A stretch of 37,252 nt of DNA from assembly GCA_003140075.1 (NCBI GenBank), contig PLIO01000120.1, positions 1 through 37,252 on the forward strand, given 5' to 3'. The notes below the pieces were generated by a model. The model was not told where the DNA came from, did not search any database, and saw only the letters and a program-made list of their open reading frames with translations. Shown here piece by piece: positions 9,701-18,153 of the stretch. The DNA comes from Acidobacteriaceae bacterium (GTDB taxonomy: Bacteria; Acidobacteriota; Terriglobia; Terriglobales; Acidobacteriaceae). The stretch's first letter is position 1, and every line of letters starts with the position of its first letter. The position numbers and the translations under genes were made by a program.

Positions 9701-9808
9701 GACTACCTTCCAATCTCAGTCTCGTGAGTCTATGTCGATGACTCTCTGTTGGTGGGGCAAACCACTAGTCTATCAGCCGGAAAACGGCACCGTCAAAGCC
9801 GCATGAGC

Positions 9809-10177
9809 CTAGCGCGGAGCTTCTTCCAGCAAGCCCTGCTCGAGTTTCTCCTGGCACTCGATGCAGTGCCGCGTCCAGGGCACAGCTTCCAGGCGCTTAG
9901 CGTTGATCTCTTTGCCGCAGTGGATGCACTCGCCGAAGCTGCCTTCGCGGATGCGCGCCAGCGCTCTCTCCACCATTTGCAGGAGTAGCCGCTCGTTGTT
10001 GCTCTGGCTGAACAGGAACTCCTTGGTGTAGGAACTGGCGGCGCGGTCGGCGATGTCCTGGGCGGTGTCTTCGTCGGCCGAGCGGCCGTCGGCTTGGGTG
10101 CGGGAGACCGTGCGGCGCAAATCCTGCTGCCGCGTCTCAAGCCGCTTCTTGAATGCTTCTAACTTCTTCTTATCCAT
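9809..10177 (-). CDS. DksA/TraR-family zinc-finger transcription factor
   Basis: A 122-residue DksA/TraR-type protein. An N-terminal coiled coil (about 1-78) is followed by a four-cysteine zinc finger, C84-x2-C87-x17-C105-x2-C108 (CIHCGKEI...CIEC). The coiled-coil tip has DIADRA (Asp41, Asp44, Ala46), matching the DxxDxA motif that reaches the RNA polymerase active site through the secondary channel. The family resets promoter choice, often together with ppGpp. I chose the ATG at 10177 because the protein from there starts MDKKKLEAF, as in relatives. An upstream in-frame start at 10276 would add a region unlike the family and would run across an inverted repeat. Confidence 0.9.
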   Translation of the reverse strand: MDKKKLEAFKKRLETRQQDLRRTVSRTQADGRSADEDTAQDIADRAASSYTKEFLFSQSNNERLLLQMVERALARIREGSFGECIHCGKEINAKRLEAVPWTRHCIECQEKLEQGLLEEAPR

Positions 10178-10199
10178 AGTCTCACTTCTGAAATTCAGC

Positions 10200-10219
10200 G
10201 ACGGCTCCCCGGAGCCGTC
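10200..10219. repeat. Near-perfect palindrome upstream of the dksA-like gene
   Basis: Nine-base arms GACGGCTCC and GGAGCCGTC are separated by two bases. The palindrome sits in the 91-bp gap between the stop of the acetyltransferase gene (10269) and the dksA-like ATG (10177). It could end the upstream transcript or act as an operator or leader hairpin. There is no run of four or more Ts after it on the minus strand, so an intrinsic terminator is not well supported. Confidence 0.5.
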
Positions 10220-10268
10220 CCGATGATAAGGGCCAAACGAAAATGATAAGCGCGGCAAATGAGATGCG

Positions 10269-12044
10269 TCAACCATGGGCTGCGGTGCTAATTCTTGTGC
10301 GAGGTTGTTGGATGGCTGTCGTCGTGTCGTGGCGGGTTACGACCGAGCGGCCGAGCCGGCTGCGACGAATCAGAGAAAAGCGATACACAAAACCGGCCTT
10401 CAGAATGCCCTGCAAGGATGACACATTGGTCGCGCCGCTGAAAATCCAGCACGGTCTTCCTTCGCGCTGCAGCTTCGCCGCCGCCAGGCGAATGGCAGTC
10501 GCGTAGTAGCCACGCCCGCGAAGCGCGGCGGGCGTCCAACAGTCGAAGATCATGGCGGCGCCAGAAGAAGACGGCTCGATGCTGTGGTCGATCTCCGCCA
10601 AGCGAAAGCCGTCATAGTTGTCGATCCACAAAAAATGGATCGGCCGACCCTCTTCGTCCTGGAGTAGAAAACCTGAGGGCCCGTGGTTCTTCATGCGTCT
10701 GGCGCAACGCATCAGGTAGCGAAGCGTGGCCGCGTCGCCAGCGTTGCTGATCGACGCCTCCACCAGATGCTCCCAGGCTAGCGGCAGTAGCTGAAACGGC
10801 GGATCTTCCGCCGACTGAACTTCAGCACTTTCAAACAGCAGCACCTCGTCTTGCGAGGCAACGGACCTTACGGCCCTACGAATTGTGTATTGAGCCGTCG
10901 CCACAGCACCCATCTCCCGGATGCGGCCTGCCACCGCCTGGTAACTCGCTCTTGCTCCGCGAAGTTTGTTCCCGAACTGCGGAAAGCGTGCTGCCGTGCT
11001 GCTCAGCATCTGGCGCCCAACACTGGCAGCGTGCCTTCGCAAGCCGCGAGACAGGTGAACATAGCGCGTCTGCCGGCTGTTGTTGGCAAATCGCTCCTTG
11101 TAAGCCTCATCTCCCAGGCCAAGGTCCAGCCATTGCAGCGATGCGTCTCTGGCGCCTTCTTCCACCAAAAGACGAAGCAGACACGCTCCCGGCGATACGT
11201 GCGCGTACTCCATCTGGAAGGTTGGCAAATACCAGAACCAGCTGCCTCCAAATCGGAAGCCGTAGTTCCAGGCAACGGGATGCCCGTCGATCTCCAACTG
11301 GCTGATTTTCAGCCATCCGGATTGAGAAAGCAGATCGCTGAGTTGGCGCAGAAACGTACGACGCTCGGGGCCGACCAGCGGGCTAACCCTGTCGCTGGCG
11401 AGAAAACGTGAAATCTGGGCCGAGACGATCGACTCCAGGCTCACCCCGATCTGCTCCGGTTCGGTGAGATGGATTACCTTCACTGCACCGAGCGTCGTGA
11501 GCCTCTTCAGCGCGCGTTTCTCGCGGCCTTTGCCGGCCAGCGTTCGAAGAATCGTTTCGCGTTGCTCTTCGCCGCCCAGTTGGACTACGCCTACGTTATA
11601 GGAGGGCCGCGACGTGACATAAAATCTGTGCGATCCCGCTACGCCGGGAAGCTCCTCCAGTGTGGCTGAATTCGAGGGAACATTGGCCAGAACCAGGTCA
11701 CTGAGACCGAACTTCTTGATCTCTTCCAGAAGCGCAAGGATCACCGCTTTGCGATTCGCCGGCGCGCTCACGATGTCGCAGTAATCCGCCGTGCTGGAGG
11801 TCAGGAAGAAAGCCGCCCGAGGCGACTTGGGATCGACGGCCAGCGCCGCCACTCCAGCGAGCCGTTCGAAATCGTAGACGAGAAAAAGCAGGGGAGATAA
11901 ATGCTTCTGGAAGCCGCGGCTGGCGGCCAATGCCCACTGGTAGGTGAAAAACACCTCCGGATTCTCCATGGTCAGCACCAGGCTGTTCCAAGCCTCGCTG
12001 AGATCGGGATCTTCCGGGATTTCTCTTAAGACGGTTACGCGCAC
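10269..12044 (-). CDS. Fused double GNAT acyltransferase (CelD/FemX-like plus GNAT)
   Basis: A 591-residue cytoplasmic protein with two acyltransferase halves. Residues 1 to about 340 match the CelD/BcsL-type fold (Acetyltransf_6): AWNSLVLTMENPEVFFTYQWA near the start, then the VAWNYGFRFGGSWFWYLPTF region and SPGACLLRLLVEEGA. Residues about 430-591 look like a second, classical GNAT: LRGRGYYATAI is the acetyl-CoA pyrophosphate loop (R/QxxGxG/A), and NVSSLQGILKAGF is the usual following helix. The middle, about 345-420, is a basic linker. CelD-like proteins acylate sugars or amino sugars in exopolysaccharide pathways. The polysaccharide deacetylase gene 89 bp upstream supports such a role. The start is GTG with no clear ribosome site, so the first residues are uncertain. 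Confidence 0.82.
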   Translation of the reverse strand: MRVTVLREIPEDPDLSEAWNSLVLTMENPEVFFTYQWALAASRGFQKHLSPLLFLVYDFERLAGVAALAVDPKSPRAAFFLTSSTADYCDIVSAPANRKAVILALLEEIKKFGLSDLVLANVPSNSATLEELPGVAGSHRFYVTSRPSYNVGVVQLGGEEQRETILRTLAGKGREKRALKRLTTLGAVKVIHLTEPEQIGVSLESIVSAQISRFLASDRVSPLVGPERRTFLRQLSDLLSQSGWLKISQLEIDGHPVAWNYGFRFGGSWFWYLPTFQMEYAHVSPGACLLRLLVEEGARDASLQWLDLGLGDEAYKERFANNSRQTRYVHLSRGLRRHAASVGRQMLSSTAARFPQFGNKLRGARASYQAVAGRIREMGAVATAQYTIRRAVRSVASQDEVLLFESAEVQSAEDPPFQLLPLAWEHLVEASISNAGDAATLRYLMRCARRMKNHGPSGFLLQDEEGRPIHFLWIDNYDGFRLAEIDHSIEPSSSGAAMIFDCWTPAALRGRGYYATAIRLAAAKLQREGRPCWIFSGATNVSSLQGILKAGFVYRFSLIRRSRLGRSVVTRHDTTTAIQQPRTRISTAAHG

Positions 12045-12133
12045 AGGTTTCTATACACAGACTTTCATGAAGGAGACTACAGATTCGTGTAAGGATGCCG
12101 CATTCTGGCCAGAGGCGCAAGGGACCACAGACT

Positions 12134-13186
12134 CTAGCCCGCAACCGCGCGCTGCAGGCGGTTGTGCACGCCACTCAGGTGGGCTGTGAACTCGGGCAGA
12201 GTCATATCCAACGTCACGTGAGTTCGCAAGAGAGCGAAGGGATTCGACTGCTCCCCCCTCCAGTGTTCAACATTGAGGAATGCACATGAAAACCCGGCCG
12301 CTCGAGCCAGCCGAAACTCTCGCTCTCCCATGGTGGCAGGATTGCCGAATGGATAAGCGAACGCCCACACCGGCTTTCCCAAAACCCTCTCCAGTTCGGT
12401 TTTGCTTCCTTGAATCTCCCAGCGTGCTTCCTCGTCGCTGCACAGAGACAAGACGGGATGGGTCAGCGTATGTGCTCCGACGCTCATTCCTGCCTCAGCC
12501 AACCGCTTCAGCTCGGCAATGTTCAAGAGCCGCCATCGCCTCGCGGAGCGAGACTCATAACGAAAACCCTGCGGCAGGCCGCAATGATTGCGGACGCGGC
12601 GCATCCAATCGGCTCGTGTTCCCGCGTCCAGCTGCGAGGCGCTGCGCAGTGTTCTCCACCACTGGGCTTGAAGGCTCTCTGCGAGTGCGGAGTCCGCGCC
12701 CGCTTCCGTGAGCAGATGCAAGTCTGACCCACTGAGCGGCTTAATGCGCATCAGGTGATAAAGCTCCTCGTACCAGAGCATCCCCGGGTCATCGCCGCAC
12801 GAGGCTGCAGTCACAAAGAAAAGGCACGCGACGCTCTCGCTTCGCAGCACCGGAAGCATGTCGGTCAGGTTGTTCACCAGGCCGTCGTCGCAGGTCAACA
12901 GAATCGCGCGCGCCGGAAGCCGCTTGCCTTGCTCAATCCAGGCTCGAAAGTCCTCTGGGTGAATAACATGATAGTGAGCCTTCAGGAATTGCAGCTGCTG
13001 GCGAAAGGCCTCTGGTTGTACCAGGTTCCCATCGAGAAACGTGTCATCGGCCGAATAGTCATCAGGAACAACGCCGTGATAGTTCACCACGGCATAGCCG
13101 CCCGGTGGTGGAACGCGAGCCAGCCATCCGCTGTGATGCAAAGCCGGATAGATCGCGCGCTTGAGGAGTGGACTAACGAGACGCAT
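12134..13186 (-). CDS. Polysaccharide deacetylase, NodB-homology (carbohydrate esterase 4)
   Basis: A 350-residue enzyme of the CE4 family. Motif 1 is LLTCDDGLVNN (Asp100-Asp101; first Asp as base, second as metal ligand). Motif 2 is GAHTLTHPVLS, with metal ligands His239 and His243. FAYPFGNPATM is motif 3/4-like and supplies the wall of the active site. The core is interrupted by an insertion of about 100 residues between motifs 1 and 2. There is no obvious signal peptide. It removes N- or O-acetyl groups from a polymer or lipid-linked glycan, with the substrate unknown. It pairs with the downstream double acyltransferase, so the two may act in opposite or successive steps on one exopolysaccharide. 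Confidence 0.9.
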   Translation of the reverse strand: MRLVSPLLKRAIYPALHHSGWLARVPPPGGYAVVNYHGVVPDDYSADDTFLDGNLVQPEAFRQQLQFLKAHYHVIHPEDFRAWIEQGKRLPARAILLTCDDGLVNNLTDMLPVLRSESVACLFFVTAASCGDDPGMLWYEELYHLMRIKPLSGSDLHLLTEAGADSALAESLQAQWWRTLRSASQLDAGTRADWMRRVRNHCGLPQGFRYESRSARRWRLLNIAELKRLAEAGMSVGAHTLTHPVLSLCSDEEARWEIQGSKTELERVLGKPVWAFAYPFGNPATMGEREFRLARAAGFSCAFLNVEHWRGEQSNPFALLRTHVTLDMTLPEFTAHLSGVHNRLQRAVAG

Positions 13187-13263
13187 TTCGTTGGAGAGCC
13201 GGACTCATTGTAACAACCTATGGATTAAATGCCCTGCTAGAGGCTCCCTCGCATCAAATGCTT

Positions 13264-14772
13264 TCACTGTCGAGGCAGCGGCTCCTTCATGTTGGTCAGC
13301 GCATAGGCCATGACCGCCATGGCCGCGGCGTTTTCGCGGAGTTCGGAGGGGATAACTTTATCGAGGGTGTCGGCAGCGGTGTGATGATAGTTGAAATAGG
13401 TGCGGTCGTCCTGCATCACGCCGAAAGCGGGCACTCCGGCATTCGACATGGCTTCGATGTCGGCGCCGGGAGGATAAGTGCTGGGCTGGAGGACAGTTGC
13501 GCCGATACTCTGCAGAACGGACTGCGCCGGGTGCAGGGCTTCGCTGGCGGCGGGTGTGATCCTGACGCCGAAACCGAGAGGATGCGCTGCGCCACTGTCG
13601 CTCTCGATGGCAGCGACGTAGTGCGGGAAATCAGTCGAGTACTCGGCAGTATAGGCTCTGCTGCCGGAGCCTCCGGTTTCTTCGTCCATCCAGGCGATGA
13701 CGCGCAGGGTGCGGGCCGGGCGCAAGTGCAACCGCTGCAGGATCTCGGCAGTCTCCATGGCGATCACCACGCCAGCTCCGTCGTCGATGGCGCCCGTGCC
13801 GAGATCCCAGGAATCGAGATGTCCGGAGACGACTACGATCTGTTCGGGGTGCTCGGAGCCCTTGAGGTCGGCGATGACGTTGTAGCTGGTTTCGTCGGGG
13901 AGTTTTTGGGGTGTCAAAGTAAGCCGCATGCGAACTTTGCCTTGCGCCGCCAGATGCACGATCAGGTCCGCGTCTTCCGCAGTAACGGCCCCTGCGGGGA
14001 TTCCGGCGGGAAAGCTAAATCCGGTATGCGGCAGCCGGTAATCGGCGTTGCCGACCGAGCGCACCAGGGCGGCCACCGCTCCGAGATCGGCGGCGGCTTT
14101 GGCTCCGGCTCCGCGGTAACGGACCGCGTCTCCATAGGAAGCGAATGCCATTCCGGCGGCGGCTTTCTGCTTGTCGAAGAGTTCGTTGAAGAGGACGATC
14201 TTGCCCGCGACTTTGTCGTGGCCGAGGGCTTGCAGCTCCTCGAAAGTGTCGACGGTGACTACGTCGGCGGTGAGGCCCTCGGCCGGAGTGGAAGAACTTC
14301 CACCGAGAGCCGTGAGAATAATTTTCTGGGTGGTGCCGGAAACCATTCCGGGATATTCAACCAGAGCGGCGGTCTCGGCTCCGCGAACCCAGTGCGGCAC
14401 GGTCACAGGTTCGAGGCGAACTTCGAGCCCCAGCTTGCGAAGTTCGCCCTCGACGTATTCGGCGGCGGCATTCGCTTGCGGCGAGCCGGTGGGGCGCGCT
14501 CCAATATTCTCGGTAAGATGAGCCAGTTGGCGGTAAGCGTAATCGTCATTCAGCGCCGTCGCTTTGATGGCCGAGAGCTGCTGCAGAAGGAGCGGAGGGA
14601 AGTTCAGCTTCTCGGCAGCGGAAGTTTGCGGGGCAGACGCCCACGGATTGGCGGGCGGCGTCTGGGGCGGGGTCTGAGCGCTGGCGGCTACGGCCAAGAT
14701 CAGCAGAATCGCCGTGAATGTTGCGATGGACATGGACAAAGTTGCGAGGCAGAAACGAAAGGCCGTTGTCAT
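13264..14772 (-). CDS. Secreted M28-family zinc aminopeptidase/carboxypeptidase Q-like
   Basis: A 502-residue exported peptidase. The signal peptide runs to about residue 33 (TAILLILAVAASAQ). A PA-like insert lies at about 150-300, as in the M28B/carboxypeptidase Q group. Cocatalytic dizinc ligands are visible: His318 in SGHLDSW, Asp330 in GAIDDGAG, the EE pair Glu364-Glu365 in AWMDEETGGSGS, Asp392 in ESDSG, and a late His in YNYHHTAADT-like sequence near 466. The family trims N-terminal residues or dipeptides outside the cell. Two starts are possible (14772 and 14733); both keep the signal. I chose 14772 because it gives the basic n-region. A longer start at 14865 would mask the signal. Confidence 0.9.
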   Translation of the reverse strand: MTTAFRFCLATLSMSIATFTAILLILAVAASAQTPPQTPPANPWASAPQTSAAEKLNFPPLLLQQLSAIKATALNDDYAYRQLAHLTENIGARPTGSPQANAAAEYVEGELRKLGLEVRLEPVTVPHWVRGAETAALVEYPGMVSGTTQKIILTALGGSSSTPAEGLTADVVTVDTFEELQALGHDKVAGKIVLFNELFDKQKAAAGMAFASYGDAVRYRGAGAKAAADLGAVAALVRSVGNADYRLPHTGFSFPAGIPAGAVTAEDADLIVHLAAQGKVRMRLTLTPQKLPDETSYNVIADLKGSEHPEQIVVVSGHLDSWDLGTGAIDDGAGVVIAMETAEILQRLHLRPARTLRVIAWMDEETGGSGSRAYTAEYSTDFPHYVAAIESDSGAAHPLGFGVRITPAASEALHPAQSVLQSIGATVLQPSTYPPGADIEAMSNAGVPAFGVMQDDRTYFNYHHTAADTLDKVIPSELRENAAAMAVMAYALTNMKEPLPRQ

Positions 14773-14892
14773 AGATTCAGGCAGTGTATCTGAGAGTAGC
14801 CAATGATAAAAGCGGCAGAGTAGCTGAGCCCAGACTAACCGAGGAAATATGATCGCGAGCCGCATCGAGTGCGGTTTGTGCTAGCGTGGGAC

Positions 14893-15012
14893 ATGGACAA
14901 AAAAGAGATCAACTCTCCCAAGTTGACGCTGAACTTCCTCGTCTGGATTGGTGGGGTATTCATGCTGCTGCTCTTCGCACTCCTGGCGCACTTTGTGTGG
15001 AGGCTCTTCTAG
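14893..15012 (+). CDS. Candidate 39-residue single-pass membrane microprotein
   Basis: A short open frame encodes MDKKEINSPKLTLNF, then a hydrophobic helix (about residues 16-36, LVWIGGVFMLLLFALLAHFV) and ends WRLF-stop. The charged start and a single clean membrane span with flanking basic residues look like a genuine small membrane protein rather than random sequence. The ribosome site is weak (GTGGG four to five bases upstream). It is divergent from the M28 peptidase gene and 215 bp upstream of the FG-GAP gene. Function unknown. It could be a false short frame; conservation of the protein in relatives would decide. Confidence 0.5.
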   Translation: MDKKEINSPKLTLNFLVWIGGVFMLLLFALLAHFVWRLF

Positions 15013-15226
15013 AGCTTTGCCGGGGCGGAAAAGCAGGGCTTGCACGAGGCGAGATGAAGATAAAATAAGGGGGCGCAGGATGTGCCCCGCGATCTGTGCA
15101 AGAAACTGCGAATTTCGCCGCCGGGGGAACAATCCCTTCTACCTTGGGCCGAGCCGACAAGGCTTGAACGGCGGTGCCTCCGGTGCTAGCCTTTACCGCT
15201 GGCTAAAGTTTGTTCGCGGAGGTTCT

Positions 15227-16678
15227 GTGGTATCTTTCGGGGCGGTAGTGAGTAGCGTCGCCATTCTGGCCGTGTGTGCAATCTCGGCCGCACCGCTGGC
15301 GCAGGCGCAGTTCGAAACGCGGGCCAACTTCTCCGTCAACGCGCCCGCCTTCTCACTAGTGGTCGGTGATTTCAACCGGGACGGTACTCTAGATATGGCG
15401 GAAGTGAACCTTTCGGCCGACCTAGAGGTCATGCTAGGCAATGGCGACGGTACGTTCCGGCTCGGCACTACCTACGCTCTACCGGCGAATGCATTCTATG
15501 CCGCCACCGCCAGTCTCCGAAATAACGGCATACTCGATCTCGTGGTGGGCGCCGTCAATGCCGACGACGTATACGTCCTGCTGGGCAATGGCGACGGGAC
15601 TTTTCAGTCCCCTGCCCCGTACCCCACCACGGCTGCGCCCGCCGTCATTCTCCTGGGAGATTTTACCGGGGACGGGAAGATCGACGTTCTGGCCGCTGAG
15701 GAACACAACACGCAAGGGGGGTTCTGCGGCTGCGTCGAGGTACTTCCCGGCAAAGGCGACGGAACCTTCGGACCGCCGATCACCACCACGGTACCTTACG
15801 GCATCACTGGATATTCCATCGCCTCCGGCGATTTTAATAACGATGGGAAGCTCGACGTGGCGGTTGGCGGCGGTCTCAGCTCTACGAACCAAATCGACAT
15901 TTTGCTGGGCAATGGTAACGGAACTTTTACGTCTGATGGTTTTTATTCGGTCGGCGGGCCGATCGGGAACATCGCTACGGGGTACTTCACTGGCAACAAG
16001 AAAAAGATCGATCTGGCCGTCACCAACGAGCTCGCGCTGGGAGTCTTGCTGGGCAATGGTAATGGCACTTTTCAATCGGCCGCGTACTATGACACGTATT
16101 TTCCCACTTGGGTGATTGCGGAGGACTTTAGCGGCGATGGCAAGACCGATCTAGCCGCATCCAACGGAGGCATTCCGCCAACCGATCCTCCAGGCGTGAG
16201 CGTGTTCAACGGCAATGGCAGCGGCACATTTCAGGCGGGCGTCTTCTACCCCGTAGGGAGCGAGGAGGGAGGCGATTTTGTTGCCGCTGGAGATTTCAAC
16301 GGAGACGGCAAGCCGGACCTCGTGGTGGTGAACGAGGTGAATGGCATTATTACGACCCTGCTGAACACCGGAGTGGTCAGCTTCTCGCCTACAACGCCTG
16401 TGAATTTCAAAAAGCAAGCTGTCGGCACGACCAGCGCGCCGCAGACCGTCACCCTCACCAACACCGGCACGACCGAGCTGAAAATTCAATCAATGAAAGC
16501 CAGCGCCGCCTTCGCCATGACCTCGACCTGCGGAACAAGAGTTGCGCCGGGAGCGAACTGCACGATCAGCGCAACGTTCTCCCCGACGAAGCAAGGAGCG
16601 AAGCAAGGTACGATCAGCATCGTCGACAACGCATCGTCGAAGCCGCAGGTGATCGAACTCCTCGGCACCGGCGACTAG
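15227..16678 (+). CDS. Secreted FG-GAP/VCBS beta-propeller protein with choice-of-anchor D tail
   Basis: A 483-residue exported protein. The signal sequence (FGAVVSSVAILAVCAISAAP, cleavage after AQA) follows the start. Seven FG-GAP/VCBS blades come next, each with an Asp-rich calcium loop such as DFNRDGTLD, DFTGDGKID, DFNNDGKLD and DFNGDGKPD. Six of the blades end in LLGNGDGTF-like strands. Seven blades suggest one closed propeller. The last ~100 residues (from about 383, VNFKKQAVGTTSAPQTVTL) form an Ig-like choice-of-anchor D/ASH-type domain. I took the GTG at 15227, preceded by GGAGG with four bases between. A TTG at about 15165 would give a more basic n-region and is the alternative. A strong terminator follows. 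The role is probably binding or surface structure rather than catalysis. Confidence 0.88.
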   Translation: MVSFGAVVSSVAILAVCAISAAPLAQAQFETRANFSVNAPAFSLVVGDFNRDGTLDMAEVNLSADLEVMLGNGDGTFRLGTTYALPANAFYAATASLRNNGILDLVVGAVNADDVYVLLGNGDGTFQSPAPYPTTAAPAVILLGDFTGDGKIDVLAAEEHNTQGGFCGCVEVLPGKGDGTFGPPITTTVPYGITGYSIASGDFNNDGKLDVAVGGGLSSTNQIDILLGNGNGTFTSDGFYSVGGPIGNIATGYFTGNKKKIDLAVTNELALGVLLGNGNGTFQSAAYYDTYFPTWVIAEDFSGDGKTDLAASNGGIPPTDPPGVSVFNGNGSGTFQAGVFYPVGSEEGGDFVAAGDFNGDGKPDLVVVNEVNGIITTLLNTGVVSFSPTTPVNFKKQAVGTTSAPQTVTLTNTGTTELKIQSMKASAAFAMTSTCGTRVAPGANCTISATFSPTKQGAKQGTISIVDNASSKPQVIELLGTGD

Positions 16679-16728
16679 AGCGCGACAGAAGTAATCGAAT
16701 CTTCCTTATAGCAACCCAAGCAAAAATT

Positions 16729-16756
16729 GTGGCCCCATTGCTGGGGCCACGTTTTC
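16729..16756 (+). terminator. Strong intrinsic terminator after the FG-GAP gene
   Basis: A nine-pair perfect stem GTGGCCCCA/TGGGGCCAC with a TTGC loop is followed by GTTTTC. It lies 51 bases after the FG-GAP stop codon. An AAAAATT run sits directly before the stem, so the same hairpin has a T-rich tail on the minus strand and may also stop transcription coming from gvpL. Confidence 0.9.
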
Positions 16757-17087
16757 AAAGAGGCGAGTTGGCGGGTAACGTCAGGAAAGGCGATGCAAGT
16801 TGCCGCTCCGCCAGCCGGAACGGCAGTTTGGGAAACGTTTTGAAGAGAAGAGAGTGAAGGTCATTGCTTTGAGTTTGCGGCCTCTTTAGTACCCTGGAAC
16901 CAAGCATTTGCCGAGCCAAAGGCGAGACGTTGCACCGGCCAGCCCTTACTTGTGTATGTTGTTGACTGATCGTGGTTTAGGTAAGAGAACGAGACAACAC
17001 AGCCCGCTGGCTGGATTAGGTGGACTCAGTCAAGTGCAGAAGGATGCACATTGAATGCACGGCGATGGCTCTGAGCGGAGCCAATCC
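16757..17087. other. Intergenic, no gene seen
   Basis: About 330 bases between the FG-GAP terminator and the hairpin behind gvpL. I find no open frame with protein-like character, no tRNA and no strong inverted repeat. A TTGACT at 16962-16967 has no good -10 partner. Confidence 0.5.
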
Positions 17088-17113
17088 GAGCCGCCGAGTT
17101 CAATCGGCGGCTC
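17088..17113 (-). terminator. Hairpin downstream of gvpL, probable terminator
   Basis: Perfect ten-base arms GAGCCGCCGA and TCGGCGGCTC with a six-base loop, 14 bases past the gvpL stop on the minus strand. The stem is strong but lacks a T run on either side. It may protect the transcript end or terminate with help. Confidence 0.55.
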
Positions 17114-17126
17114 GCAGAGGGCTGAA

Positions 17127-17873
17127 CTAGCTGTTTCCGGCCACTGTGCGCAGCTTTCCGGGCAGGAAGTGGTAGGGAGGCCAGGGTCCGCTGATGGCCA
17201 CCTGGCAGTTTTTCAACTGCTTGGTGGCTGTGCTATAGCGGTTCTGGTATTTCTCAACCGACTTGGAATCGATGAGATGGGCGATGTCGATGAGCATGCC
17301 CTGAGGAGCGACCTTCTTGCAACTCACTTCTTCTTCCAGCGGGTTAAACAGCTTGTGCACCTGCACCGAGAGGGCACGAGCCTTGGTTTGCCGCTCGCGT
17401 TCGCGAGATGCCTTGACGCGCAGCTTGGAGAGATAGTCGCCGCCGACGGTGTCGGGCAGGATGACATCGATCATGGCTTCGCGCAACGAACCGTCGGTGA
17501 CGGTCAACTTGATGTGCATCTCGGACTTACCGCGAAGACGGGCGACGCTTAGACCGAAAGCGCGACGGTTGACCCGGACAGCCTGGCGCAGTGCGTCGTC
17601 GCTTTCGAAGATGGTTCCGAAACGGAACGGCAATACGGTGGAGTTACGGAAGCAGCCGCTGACCACGCGGGCATGCTCGATGACCGATTTCTGATCAAGT
17701 TGCGCAGAGTTGGGATCGTATTCGCTCACAATCACAGCAAACTCGCCGCTGGGATAGCTGAGCACTGGGGCTCCGTTCACGCCTTGGACGTTTTCAATTA
17801 CAAAAGGGCGTCGCGAACGGGTGCCATTTGGGAGGGTTTGGTGCTCGGTAAGGCAGTATGCGTACCACGCCAT
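17127..17873 (-). CDS. GvpL/GvpF-family gas vesicle protein, stand-alone
   Basis: A 248-residue member of the GvpL/GvpF family. It opens AWYAYCLTE, has the family core IEHARVVSGCFRNSTVLPFRFGT (His67; LPFRFG 81-86), then RGKSEMHIKLTV, and ends with the near-invariant SGPWPPYHF (229-236). True GvpF/L proteins are minor shell or assembly partners of GvpA and contact the nascent vesicle. No gvpA, gvpN or other gvp gene is present here, so a vesicle is unlikely to be built from this locus and the protein may have another job. The ATG at 17873 has GGAGAG six bases upstream; an upstream start at 17912 lacks this. A recognisable promoter lies about 140-170 bp upstream and a hairpin follows the gene. 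Confidence 0.9.
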   Translation of the reverse strand: MAWYAYCLTEHQTLPNGTRSRRPFVIENVQGVNGAPVLSYPSGEFAVIVSEYDPNSAQLDQKSVIEHARVVSGCFRNSTVLPFRFGTIFESDDALRQAVRVNRRAFGLSVARLRGKSEMHIKLTVTDGSLREAMIDVILPDTVGGDYLSKLRVKASRERERQTKARALSVQVHKLFNPLEEEVSCKKVAPQGMLIDIAHLIDSKSVEKYQNRYSTATKQLKNCQVAISGPWPPYHFLPGKLRTVAGNS

Positions 17874-18012
17874 ATTGAACTCTCCGAACCGGGACGGAGG
17901 CGGACCAACCACCTCTTATGTTTTTGCACAGGGCCGAAACTGCACGTCTGGAAGTTTACTTAGCGGTACAGGGTTCCGAACTGGGAAGCTTACTTTCGTA
18001 ACCCCGTAACGC

Positions 18013-18042
18013 ATATTACTTCGGATCGAATCTAAAATGCAA
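18013..18042 (-). promoter_or_regulatory. Probable sigma-70 promoter of gvpL
   Basis: On the minus strand TTGCAT (18042-18037) and TAATAT (18018-18013) are 18 bases apart, close to the -35 and -10 consensus. Transcription would begin near 18006 and leave a leader of about 130 bases. That leader starts with a GTTACG direct repeat (two copies, GTTACGGGGTTACG), a possible operator. Confidence 0.6.
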
Positions 18043-18069
18043 CTTTTTCGTTGCAGGGGGCATCTCCGG

Positions 18070-18101
18070 GGCTTTTCGCGGGGTAACGGCGACGAAAAGC
18101 C
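18070..18101. repeat. Inverted repeat in the gvpL/brnT spacer
   Basis: Perfect nine-base arms GGCTTTTCG and CGAAAAGCC are separated by 14 bases (CGGGGTAACGGCGA). The repeat lies upstream of the gvpL promoter and 50 bp before the brnTA operator-like repeats. It may be a protein binding site or an RNA hairpin of an unmapped transcript. A smaller six-base stem (TGCAAC/GTTGCA, 18038-18055) lies beside it. Confidence 0.5.
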
Positions 18102-18153
18102 GTTCCGTCGACCGCAAGGTCAGCGATTGGAATTTGCCGAGGGCGATCATCAT

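Noticed and set aside
13258-14793. Long plus-strand open frame opposite the M28 peptidase
   Set aside because: It is Gly/Gln/Arg-rich without any domain signal. The minus strand encodes a complete M28 active site. High G+C third positions open antisense frames.
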